DNA from: Chrysomallon squamiferum
Lineage: Eukaryota; Mollusca; Gastropoda; Neomphalida; Peltospiridae
Assembly (NCBI GenBank): GCA_012295275.1
Contig: CM022670.1
Span: 17,783,698 to 17,847,697 of the forward strand
Direction: 5' to 3'
Length of the DNA: 64,000 nucleotides
The position numbers and the translations under genes are program-made. A model generated the notes under the pieces. The model made no database searches. It was not told where the DNA came from and was given only the letters and a program-made list of their open reading frames with translations. Within the stretch, counting starts at the first letter, position 1, and each line of letters starts with the position of its first letter. Shown here piece by piece: positions 11,085 through 22,557 of the stretch.

Positions 11085-14000
11085 TCATGATGCGTAATAC
11101 TCTAAATACTCTTTAGTTTTTGGTTTCAACACAACTTTATCTTTCAGATTAACCACCCAGCCAGGAGCCAACCCATAAAATATCTGACGAGGGTCTTTCC
11201 GTTTAAGCAACATCTCTTTCTGTGGATCGTTTTCAATGTCGGGCAACTTGTAGCCATACTTCTGAGCGAGTTCGAATCTCGCCTCCTCCACTTCTTCCGG
11301 GTTAGCTAAGTAGCCTCTGGTTTTTGGGTTAGTGTAGTACTGTATGGCGTCTGCTGGGGGGAACTTACAGCGAGGGATAGGAACTCCCTTCATAAAAAAC
11401 TGCTGAGGGTTGATGACAGCAAACAGCGACGCTGGATCAAAGTAGCGAGTCGTGATGAAGCCGCCGTTGCGCTCAACTGCAGCTATGACAGCCTCGCTAG
11501 CCCACTGTACTTCAAGGTTGATTTTCGCTGCAAACAAATCAATCCCCTGGAAGGAAAGAAATTAATGTAATTGTTATTAGTTTCTGAACAAAATAAAAAA
11601 TAAACAGAAACAGGAGCCTTGACATGAGTTAAAATGGGATAAATCAAATAAATTAAAATCTGATATTGTGAACGATGAAAACTTGTAAGAAATGGTTTAT
11701 TTTTTTTTTATATAGTACTGCTCCTGATATGTATGTATGTGTGTTTATTTATTAAAATATTGCTTGATACATTTTTTTTTACACATTTATGATATATCAA
11801 TTTGTATTATTAACAACTGAATAGAATGAAAAGTTGATTAAATTGGTGATCTATACAAGTAACCTAATTATATTTTATTTATTTTTGTAAATGGTTTTGC
11901 ATGAATATAGTGAAACATTAAAAAGGATGTAGACATTTAATTTCATTAAAAACAAAAATATAAAATCTTCTGAAAATGACAGGCTGACAGTTTTTTTAAC
12001 AATAACTTCTTCAGCTTATCAGTTGTTGTTTTTTTTAAATATTTTTTATTTTACTATCACAGTAAAATGAGTAACAGTCAATATTAATAGACTTGACCCT
12101 GCTTTAGCTGTGCATTTCGGTAACAATATATAAAAATGTTACTATGTTTTCAAAAATACTCAAACTTAAATAATCTAACTGAAATCACGGTTGTCAATTA
12201 CATAAAATAAAAAATATTTTATTAGTTAATTGTAATTACCTCTTCAGTGAGATTAACACCAAAATGTCGTTTGAGAACATCTATTGTGTACAGTTTAGTG
12301 TTACAGATTGAGGTCAGGTCAATGGGTTCATTGGGGTCAAGTCTTCCCAGGTCAATCATTCTCTGTAGTTGTAGCATCGACAAGGGAGGATACTCTCGTC
12401 TCAAGCTGAAAATACAAAGAAGAATCTGAGCAACTTTATCTTAAACCTTTTTAATTCATAAACGTAGTCTCAGCTATTAGTCTTAGGAGGACAAAATAAT
12501 TCAACTGATATTAGAAATAATTTTTAAACTTGAACTCTAGGATGAGAGTGGAATTAAACAGTATATCTACCATCAAAATATCTGCAATTATTTTTAACCA
12601 CTCTCTTATTTATGTTAAATTGCTAACTACCTTTTTTCCCTCCTTTTTTAAAATGGTAATGTTAACCAAAGGCTATGCTGCTTTGAAAAAATGCCAGGCA
12701 TTTTGTTTTCTTAAATAAACTCCTACCAATATTCTGCAAATATTTGTTTTCATAACAATTAACAGGTTGCAAATAATTATGAAATTATCTCTAAACTGAA
12801 ATATTTATTAATTTTACTAGATAACTGAACAGCAGGGTGATAATCTCATTCATATACTATATCTACATCTACTACTGCATCTACCATTACACTGTTACTA
12901 ACACTGAGATATGATGATATCAGAAACAATCACATTCTGTTTTTTCTTATTCTAAACACAATGTAAAAAATATCTGACTAACTGAAAACTCTTAGTCTCA
13001 AGTAATTTATTCACTAATGATAAATATACAAATGTGAGTAAATTGTATAAAAATCGATAATTCGTTTACAGAATAAAAATAAATAAATAAAATTTAAAAA
13101 GTGAAAAAATATTAATTTATACAATTTCCAAATTAGAAATTAAAGCAAAAAAATGGTTGATGAAACATCTTTAATTTGTAATTTTATTGTGATACTTTAT
13201 TTTTAGTAAGGGTTGGATATAAAACAAATAAACAAAAAATGCAGGTGTGCTTACAGTCTGTTGTTTTGTAATGGCTGAGATTCACTTTAAACTGATATGA
13301 ATTTCTGTGAAAACATTTCAGGTATTTGTTAAATTCGGTTTACTCACTGATGTCCCAAGTAATAGGGTTCTTTTGGTACCCGCAGATAGAGAGGTGTCTG
13401 CCCACCCTCAAACCCAAGTCTGGGAAGTGTGTTTCTCTGACCCTGACCTTTGTGACCTCGTCCATGAGTTTTACCTTTTTTAAGATTTTTTCTTAAATGT
13501 TGCTGTAATGAAAAATATCCAAGTCAGTTTGTTTTTGTAATTTATTTTACTTTTAATATTATATAAAAATCATAAGATCTGAAATATCCAGATGTTTAAA
13601 ACATTTATCAAAAAATAAAGTAAATGCTATCATAATATCAAATGTTAAGAATACATGAATAAAATCAATAATTTTTAGGTTAGTTTAATGTCAGTGTTCA
13701 GTAGAATAACACTAACAGATCATATATTTACATTATAATTTTTTAAATTAGAATGTGACCTTCTTAGTTATGTTTCTGAAATATCCCACACACACACATA
13801 CAGTCAACCGTGTAAATGTTGTATATCAACTATTTTGAAACAAAACAAAAGACCAACAACCAAAAACACACACACACTTCAAAAAGCAATCACAATGTAA
13901 CAAAACATTAAAAGGTCATATTTATTATCATCATAATATTGCTACTTGAAATGAAATATTGTCTCAGCCGATAAAAATCTATCGCCCTTCAAACATGATG

Positions 14001-14373
14001 CTGATTTTTTCATGAGTTAATTATATCTTATGTATAATGTGTGCATTTGTATTATTATTATATTATTGTAATATTTTGTTTTTTTTTTTTTAGCTGTGAT
14101 GATATATATTTAATTTTAATCTAACTTGCCTAAATGTGGGACTCATTTATGTAAATCGCCTTTTTATCGGAAATAGACTACAACGGTAACAGGTTAATAT
14201 GTGTTACTATTATGAACACGTTTTTCATTTTTAATGTCAAAAGAAGAATTCCACAAAATAAAGATATTGGCAAGTACCTTTTTGTTAGCACCTGGCATCC
14301 CTTTAAGGTTACCAATGGTAACCCGAGGCATATTTCGAATCAAATTCAGTGCTTTTTCGGTAATCCCAGCCAT
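11085..14373 (-). CDS. MRPL15: Mitochondrial large-subunit ribosomal protein L15 (uL15m), complete, 4 exons
   Basis: Structural protein of the mitochondrial 39S ribosomal subunit, made in the cytosol and imported. Coding exons in transcript order: 14278-14373, 13348-13502, 12240-12405, 11085-11546. Each junction has GT-AG ends and the phases agree, giving 292 residues, close to the roughly 296 of vertebrate L15m. Exon 1 begins MAGITEKAL and ends PGANKK. Exon 2 carries the basic stretch, the uL15 motif [10 protein letters not shown] and the family signature [15 protein letters not shown]. Exon 3 has [15 protein letters not shown]-type sequence (reads [15 protein letters not shown]). Exon 4 has the conserved [17 protein letters not shown] block and ends EYLEYYAS followed by a stop. 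The start is the first Met in a context matching the family N-terminus. A canonical AATAAA (minus strand, 10966-10971) lies about 115 bp past the stop. The gene is head to head with the CBM20 gene at 14968. Intron 2 holds a decayed copy of exon 1. Identification is firm; exact 5' UTR is unknown. Confidence 0.95.
12600..12900 (-). pseudogene. Relic duplicate of MRPL15 exon 1 and its 5' flank, inside MRPL15 intron 2
   Basis: This segment aligns by eye with 14270-14620 in the same orientation, offset about 1.67 kb. Shared blocks include CCTACCAATATTCTGC (12723 and 14394 regions), CATTTTGTT just beside the start codon, GAAATATTTATT, and a trailing CTA-rich tract. The relic start codon is at 12699-12701 (minus), corresponding to the real one at 14371-14373. 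The relic frame keeps a GGTTAACATTACCATT-like echo of exon 1 but hits a stop soon after and has no usable exon structure. It lies between exons 2 and 3 of the live gene. I read it as a duplication of the promoter and first exon, now decayed. The reverse, that the real first exon came from here, is unlikely because only 14278-14373 is open and in phase. Confidence 0.6.
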
Positions 14374-14568
14374 TTTGTTCGCTTTAGTAAATTCCTACCA
14401 ATATTCTGCGAACCTAACTTATCTTTGAAAGGTCACAAACTATGAAAATACCTCCAAAAAGAAATATTTATTTATTAATTTGTTTCTTTGTTTATTACTC
14501 CACTAGATAAGTGATGTATGCTAGTATCCATGATATTATGTAACTATATTTGTAACTACTACTGCCAT

Positions 14569-14605
<37 letters not shown>

Positions 14606-14606
14606 G
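14569..14606. repeat. (CTA)n array in the MRPL15/CBM20 gap
   Basis: About twelve CTA units; the relic exon-1 copy near 12880 has a shorter related tract. Confidence 0.85.
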
Positions 14607-14846
14607 TTGCTACTGCTGCCACTTATTATTAGTAGTAATAGTAGTTAGTGTTGTAGAGGTAGTAGCAGTGGTAACAGTATCAGGAACAGCAGCAGCAGCA
14701 TTTTAATAACTAAAATATCAGGATTATAACAAGGATACATTATAACTGCATATTATATTAATCTGTTGTTATTATTGGTTTATATCTATCAGCATTATAG
14801 ATAAATGTTTGTTAAGATTTGTTGGAATACTACAGTATCATCAAAA

Positions 14847-14873
14847 TGACGTCATAGAGCAATTATGACGTCA
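14847..14873. promoter_or_regulatory. Twin CRE palindromes between divergent MRPL15 and CBM20 genes
   Basis: TGACGTCA occurs perfectly at 14847-14854 and again at 14866-14873. The pair lies about 95-121 bp upstream of the CBM20-gene start codon and about 475-500 bp upstream of the MRPL15 start. This octamer is the consensus site for CREB/ATF bZIP proteins. Two perfect copies 11 bp apart are hard to expect by chance in AT-rich DNA. The position suggests a promoter for the plus-strand gene, possibly shared. Confidence 0.55.
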
Positions 14874-14967
14874 CACGTATTATTACGTACATAAAAATCC
14901 CTTTTATTCCTGTAATGAAATAGAAAAAAGAAAAAAATTATATACTTTCAAAATTTCAAAAATCAAA

Positions 14968-16369
14968 ATGTCCACAGGCAGAGTGATTCAAGAAAACGAA
15001 TCTAAAGCACGACTAACTGGAAAAGCTAACGTCATTCTCTTCAAACATCACCGCGTACCTCCGTATGTGTTGGAACAAAACGACAAGTTCGATAACCTGC
15101 GGCTGGCCCTCATTGGTTCGTGTGGTGAATTAGGCGGCTGGGATTTCAACCGCCGAATCAACGCTTCGAAATCGTTCAAGAAAGATGTCTGGGAGGCGTC
15201 CGCTCTGATTCCCGTGTTCTCCGAGTTCGAATGGGCTTGGATAGTGGTGGGTGTAGCTCGAGATGATCCGCGCCGATTCCGAGACGATGTGAAGAAAGAG
15301 GAGATGGAACAGTTGGTAGAGTGGGAGAAAACCACGTACGACTACAGACGATCTCGAGTCACCGATTTAAACGGCGTCATCCACACCGTCTGGGGCAACA
15401 GCAAACAATTTTTCAACTCGAAATCCTGCAGAGTTACCGTTCGGACGGAATACGTCTGCAACAGCAATGAAACAATCGCCTTGACTGGCTCTGGATCCTC
15501 GCTCGGCGACTGGGATCCCCAAAACGCAGTTTTCGCCCGACACGATCCTTCGAATCCAGAGAGCTGGACAGCCAAGCTCATCATCCAGCCCGATGTGATG
15601 TATTCGTGGAAGTGGATCGTCGTCGAAAGAAAGACACGTCAGTGCAAGCGCTGGGAGGAGAGAGAAGACAGATTTCTCTACACCAGATACGACGGCCTCG
15701 ACGTGTTCGCGCCGTGGAACGGAGACGCTGTTGAAAACGCCACCAGCATCTCTATGAATTCTGGTTTACCAGAAGACTTGATTTTGAAATACCTGGATGG
15801 CGACCGATCGTTGTTGAGTAACAGTACGCTGTCGTGGTTGAAACAAGGCCTTAGCAACATCGACAACGGCATCCATTTGGCGTTTCTGCCCTGCAACTAC
15901 GTCACTGTGATTGGTAATTCTCGTTCTTTTATTTATTTGCAAATTATTTTCTTTTTACGATTTTTATATTTTGTCTTTTTCCTTTGTCGTTCTTTCTTTC
16001 TTCCATCGTTCCTTTTGTCCTTTCTTTCTTTGATTATTTAGATTGTTTGTTTATATACTGAGTATTACAATGAAACCTATAATTATTTGGGACTGCGTTT
16101 TAAATATTTTGAATTTCATCTCTCTTAAAGTAAAATAACATATTTCTCTTAACCAATGTGGATTCACAGATAATATCGATCTATCCGCCTTCTGTTGGTC
16201 TGTCTGTATTTCTGTCTACCTACCCACCTATCTAACTAAATGTATATCAATATCTGTATCTATCTACTCATGTATCTGTCTCTGTATCTATGTGACTGTC
16301 TGTCTACCTACCTACCTATCTTTCTACTTAAAAATATATCCATATCTGTATCTGTCATCTACTTTCCTA

Positions 16370-16433
<64 letters not shown>

Positions 16434-16630
16434 TGTCTGTCTGTCTTTCTCTATCAATATAGTATTCCATTGCAGAGAAACGAACAGATAAATCAACAAT
16501 GACCGGAAATGATAACGTCACACAAACTGACAAGATATTTGTGGCGAAACCAGGATCAATATTTGGCGGTCCTGCAACAATCCTAACTCATCCGTTCGGC
16601 TTTCTGTCCTCGCGCAAGAGTGTCATTTAA
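14968..16630 (+). CDS. Protein with two starch-binding (CBM20-type) domains, complete, 2 exons
   Basis: Coding exons 14968-15913 and 16476-16630, joined in phase (G|AG) across GT-AG ends, give 366 residues. An in-frame TGA about 100 bp upstream (near 14866) and no intervening in-frame ATG support the start. Domain 1 (about residues 21-143) has the CBM20 hallmark LGGWDF at 55-60 and tryptophans at 75, 89 and 91. Domain 2 (about 153-252) has LGDWDP at 179-184, W200, and W214/W216 in the EYKW-like strand. CBM20 domains bind starch or glycogen-type glucans and occur in amylases, laforin and GPCPD1. Here I see no catalytic domain, signal peptide or membrane segment. The C-terminal exon (TMTGNDN... 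to SSRKSVI) resembles nothing I know. The second exon is separated by a microsatellite-filled intron of about 560 bp. The role is inferred as intracellular glucan binding or targeting; the domain call is strong and the function is not. Confidence 0.85.
16372..16445. repeat. (CTAT)n, (AT)n, (CTGT)n compound array in the CBM20-gene intron
   Basis: Tetranucleotide CTAT passes into AT and then CTGT, just upstream of the exon 2 acceptor. Confidence 0.9.
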
Positions 16631-16758
16631 AATCGAATTATTCTGTAATTGTATAGATTTAGCTAAACTTAGGTTATATATTATCACACAGGAAGAGTGT
16701 TGTATGTATATATATATATAATATATGTCTTGCAGTCGTTATGAACAGATCCGTTGTT

Positions 16759-16764
16759 AATAAA
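16759..16764 (+). terminator. Candidate poly(A) signal of the CBM20 gene
   Basis: AATAAA about 130 bp past the stop codon at 16628-16630, just before a long (CT)n array. The assignment is positional only. Confidence 0.4.
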
Positions 16765-16839
16765 CAAGATTACTCACAGGCCTGTATTCATGATTATACT
16801 TCCATTGATGATGTAATTAAAATTGTATTGCAGAAATTT

Positions 16840-16957
<118 letters not shown>

Positions 16958-17257
16958 TTCAAATTTTGTAAACTAAACATATGGAATTGTTTTGTGAATT
17001 TGCATTGGAAATTATTATGTATAAATACATAAAATCCGTATTTTGTAAAAATTTTAAATAAAATGTTTTACTTATGTGATGTTGCAAATAAATAGGGTTT
17101 GCTTTAAAACTATGAATTTGTTCTTATTTAAAAATAATAATAATAATAATAATAAATCATTATTGTTATTCTTTTAATATTTTATTTGAGTAGAAAAACC
17201 GATATCCAGAACTGAAGTAACTAATTATATTTTAAAATGACCAGTACTAGTTTCAGT

Positions 17258-17871
17258 GTTATATAAAAGGTCAGTGTCAAAAAACATCCAGTGTTATTCC
17301 TTTAAGTTTGTGTCAGTAGTACGTACTGACTGTATCACGATTTCTTGTTATCGTCTGAATATCTATGCGTTAATAGCACTTCATCACTGAAAATAAAAAT
17401 CAGCAATAATTATTTATCTCTTTGGCATCTCAAGATTTTACCCCACCGTCCTAGAATTCAGAAATAAAGCTACGCTCGTTTCTCAACTCTTTTCAATATT
17501 TAGAGATAAAAGCTTATTGTAATAATTCTCTTTTAATTTTTTCTTTGACTTTTTTTTTTTTTGTTGATATATCTACTTGAGTTCAAACAGACATTTCAAA
17601 AGGCAGGAACATCCTAAATGGGTCACTATATTTATGTCAATTTGGCGAAGTTAACTTTCTGTCTTCTAGCTTCAAACTTGTTCATTCTGAACCTGAAGTG
17701 ATGGTCTTATCTGTCTGAACACTGCAGACTTAAATCAGATCATCAGCCAACTTACAAAGAAGACCTGTCTTAACTGAACCCATCTTTTTATAGTTTTCCA
17801 TTAAAACTGCTTTGGCTCAAGAATGAATCAAGTTATTATCATTGTATTAACATCATCACAAACTGAATAGA

Positions 17872-17872
<1 letters not shown>
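17258..17872 (+). repeat. Dispersed repeat, copy 1 (about 600 bp, unclassified)
   Basis: Aligns in the same orientation with 35511-36124. Long shared stretches include AATATCTATGCGTTAATAGC, CAGCAATAATTATTTATC, CAGACATTTCAAAAGGCAG and CAGATCATCAGCCAACTTA. Both copies begin at AAGGTCAGTG; this one ends at an (ATT)n array. No coding frame or terminal inverted repeat seen. Copy 1 lacks about 33 bp present in copy 2 near its end. Confidence 0.85.

Positions 17873-17922
<50 letters not shown>
17873..17922. repeat. (ATT)n array
   Basis: Directly follows dispersed repeat copy 1, possibly as its tail. Confidence 0.9.
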
Positions 17923-18620
17923 GCAAAACGTCAGCGACATAGCTGTCTTTCTCTCCAGTCTTTGAGTTTCAGTTATGAGTTATTTCCCTTACATCAATCT
18001 TCTTCCTTTCTTTCTTACTGATGTTGTTGTTTTTGGATTTAAATTACAGTTCCTTTGGAATAAGATTTAAATAATAATTATTACAAAATTAATGATATTT
18101 AACAACATACCAACAGAGACAAAGTATTTCCTTTTCAAATGTTCGATAATAACTAACTCACATTATTTTGAAATCTTTTGTTTCTCTAACAAGTTTCAGA
18201 AGTATGTATGAAGAACTGTTTATTCTTACTATAAAGGGATCGGTTTCTGTTCTGCAGTAGAGTTCTGGCGTCAGCTGTGACTTTTCACAAAATCAAACAC
18301 ACACAGTACTTTGTTTTTGTTGACCTAGTAATCGTTCCAGCCGATGGCTCACATCTGTTTTATCAGATGATGATGATAATGACGATGATGATGATACACA
18401 TAACTCTTTTTTCTTTTTTGGCAGATTTTTGTTTTATTTTATTAAGACTTGTATTACCTATATGAACATTTATTTTAAAATATATTAAATATATTAAATA
18501 TATTTTCTCACTTAGTAATTGTGAGTTTATCTCTTTTTTATAGTATACATCTCATGAGTTGTATTTTGAAACCTCTACAGTGTTACTGTTCGTTCAGCTA
18601 ATACTCAGTGTTTCGATTTC

Positions 18621-18622
<2 letters not shown>

Positions 18623-18700
<78 letters not shown>
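18623..18700. repeat. (CA)n microsatellite, about 39 copies
   Basis: Uninterrupted. Confidence 0.97.
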
Positions 18701-18701
<1 letters not shown>

Positions 18702-19056
18702 TTTCCACTCCTTAAAGAACTTGGTTTTGACAAAAACAATTTCGTAAATGAATTTTTGTCAAAAAGAGAAAACAAAAGATGAAATTCAAATTAGCTGATT
18801 TATAAAAATCCTATTTTTCATAAACCATGCGTTTAACACGTGTTAACCGTCTGTATATGTCTGTCTGTCTGCCTATATATCTGTTTTTCTATCTTACTCT
18901 TTTCAGAGACATTCATTTTCTTTGTAATTAGAGTGTGGCTCAATATGCAAATGCAGTCATAGTCACTGCATTATTTTCATCATTATTATTAATTTTTGTC
19001 TTTTCCTTTCTTTTTTAATATTCTTTCTTTTCGTTTTCTTATTCGTGATTATTCAG

Positions 19057-19582
19057 TTAATTTTCAGTTTCTTCTTCATATCTGCGAACGATATCCGAAA
19101 CTTGTCTTGCAAATCCTGAACGGCTTTCAGAAACTGTAAGCGACCTGTGAAAATGACAAATTAATAACTAAAAAATAATAATGACCAATACTATCTGAGG
19201 ATTTCAGAGATGAAAAGACAATAACTGAATGTCATGACATAGGAAAGGATCAAATGTAGACAGATAACTGGACGAACTGATGGATGATCGATTGATGGTG
19301 TCGACAGACTGATGTGTACTTAAAAATAAAAAATAAAAAAACAGTTTACCATTTTTTCGTGTATTCAATGATCCATTCTCTGGTTTCATTTAGTTCGAGT
19401 TCTTTGAGTGTTTGAAGAAGATTGTTTAAAAATCTAACGTTATTACCATGTTTTTGCCTGCATTTTACCAACATCTAAAGTGGAATAAAAAAGAAGAAGA
19501 CAAAATTTTAGCTAAAATGGAAATAGAAAAAAGCCTTTATTAAAATAAACAAAAGCAAACCCCCTCTCTCTCTCTCTCTCTC

Positions 19583-19680
<98 letters not shown>

Positions 19681-20516
19681 AATCAGAATATTATTATTAT
19701 TAGTAGTAGTAGTGGTAGTAGTCATAATAGCACTAGTAGTAGAAATAGTAATAATAGTAGTAGTAGTGCTATTGCTGATATTATTATTATATTATTATTA
19801 TTATTATTATATTACCGTAAACATCTTATATTCCGACCCAATACAAGAAGCATCCTGTCGAATGTGTTCTATTTCAGCGTAGGTCAAACCAAGTCTGATA
19901 CCAAGTAGAAAATTAGGTTGCAGTTTCATAACGAGATTAACAAGAAATTCGTCCGATCCTGGACCTGGAGTATCTGCATCAAAATATTTTAAAATATTAA
20001 AAAATTACCAAGACTGGTATGTTTTTGAATAGAATTAAACAGAACAAAGAATGTTAATAGGGTAAATTTAAACAATGGACAAAGTGAAAAAGACTTAACT
20101 TTTTCAGAAATAAACGTACTGTTCCTGCATATGTCTAACTCACCGAGAGAAAATGGGGCAGTTCAGTTTTTTTTTATTTTTTACTTTCTTTGTCCGTTTT
20201 TGTCAAGAAGAAATCATACAAATATTTATTATAAATTTAACATTTAATGCTGACAAGCGGGGGAGAGAAATCCTGTTTTCATCATATTCACCTGTTTTTA
20301 CCATTATTTAACTACAATGACACCATCATAATCATTGATCTTCATTCGCAACATAAGTGTCACCATTATCCGTTTTGTTATAATTATCAGTAATACCAAG
20401 AGAACTGTCATCAAAATCATTCTATCCAGTGTCGTCGTCGTCATCATCATCATCATCATCATCATTGATAACAACGTATTTCGGCATCACATCTTTTTAC
20501 AATTCTTTCTTTTAAT

Positions 20517-20559
<43 letters not shown>

Positions 20560-22468
20560 GAGACACAAAATTCACATTTTCATGCAAGTAAAATGAATTT
20601 GAACGTACATTTAAATCCCATTCTTAAGAAACAAGCAAAATCGATTTAATAATCTTTTAACCTTTCGCTCGCGTTAAAATAAGGCAAAATCAAATTCAGT
20701 CGAACTGTACTATTAAATTTCAGCAAAAAAAATCCCCAAAAACGTTTTATTAGTATTAAGTGTCTCTTACTGTATTTTGTAACTTTTGCAAAACGTTAGA
20801 AGAATTGACACCTCAACGAATTTCATAATTAATGGTTACTGAGTGTGCAACGTGTTTTTTTTGTTGTTGTTGTTTATTGGGGGTTGCTCTTTTGTTTTGT
20901 GTTTGCTATATAAAGATGATATAACTGACGAAAACTCCTGACGCTACTGAAGAGTTTTCTCTTACAACATTACAGGAACTGGTTGGTACGGGAAATATCT
21001 GATTGGGCGTACACTGAAGAATAAATCATATAATTTGTCGTGAATCAGACCTAAACATCTAAATGTCAGTCTTTTGAACAAAAGAAAGATAACACGTGAA
21101 AACCTACCAAACTGCTGAAATAAAGTTGCTTTTGATATTTCTTGCGACAAAACCCATCTGGAAAAACGGCTAGTGTTGTCAGTGTCATCCTTTCTTTTTA
21201 ATGCATGTTGACTGAAAACAATAAAGACAAATACGCACATACGTACAAATATACATACGTAGTACGTACTTCATTCTTGGTACGAATACATCACTTGCGT
21301 GTTAAATAATATAATTATATTTACTGTATATTAAATGTTTCATAATAACAATAATAACAATAACAATAATAATAATAATAATAATAACAATAATAATAAT
21401 AATAACAATAATAATATTAATAATTGTAATAGCAATAATAAAGAAAGAAAGAAAGAAATGAATAAATAAATTAATTAATTAAATAATAATTCGCCAATAA
21501 TTTTATAAATAAATCTGCCGACTAAAATATCTACAAATCCATTAGGGATAAATTTGAGCGAAAAAAAAAAAAAGAAAAGAAAAAAGTAAACCCATATTTT
21601 TATATCTCTATACTCACTACGCCTGTAAATGTTCGATGACAGTGTTGATTCCATCACTTTTGTGAACTTTCTTTAAAGCGTCAACAAGTTTTCTAAGTCC
21701 CAAATCTTCTTGGTGCTGATTCTGATGAAAGAATTCTGTTAATAGCTGTAAGAAAATAAGCAAGTAAGTGAATAGGTAAGTGAGTGAATATATTTTATAA
21801 ATGCGTGTATTTGTGTATGTATGTATGTATGTATATATGCATATTTGTAAGTATGTGGTATGTATGTGTGTGAAAGGAAAAATGTTTAATGATAATGCTG
21901 TGGAGAAAACTGCTCTAAAAATCAAAAATTAAATTAATTTCATATATTTAATAATTATTATCATGAAGATGATGAGATAAAATCAAATCAATAATAATAA
22001 TGATTTAAATAATAATAATAATAAGTAAAATGAAAATAATAATAATAATAAGTAAAATGAAAATAAAATAATCAGTTATTATTATTATTATTATTATTAC
22101 ATATTCTTCTGACATTTTTATTTTATTTTGCTACTCGTGAATCCATATAATTCATACTGAACATTAACAGGCTTCTTTAAGATTAAAAAAAAATAATAAA
22201 AATTAAAAAAAATTAAAAAAATTAAAAAAATTAAAAAACCAGGAAGAGAAAATCCGATTCTCTTATTTTTCGTTTCAGTTTTTAAGCCAAATCAAAACAA
22301 CAAAATATCAGGAAGTCAAGGAGTGGCAGTCTTAGATTTTCCTCTATTTTACTCATTAAAATTAATATAGAAATTCAGATTTATGCTATTTTTTTAGGGG
22401 ATTAGTAATATCTGACATATAAAACAGTGCATTTTACCCCACTTAAACCCTGAAATAATGTTTGGTTA

Positions 22469-22557
<89 letters not shown>

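Noticed and set aside
11670-11820. Looked for a second copy of MRPL15 exon 2 matching the exon 1 relic offset
   Set aside because: No similarity to exon 2 there, so the duplication covers only exon 1 and its flank.
15048-15896. Three minus-strand open frames opposite the CBM20 exon
   Set aside because: Shadows of the plus-strand coding sequence, which has the family match and splice structure.
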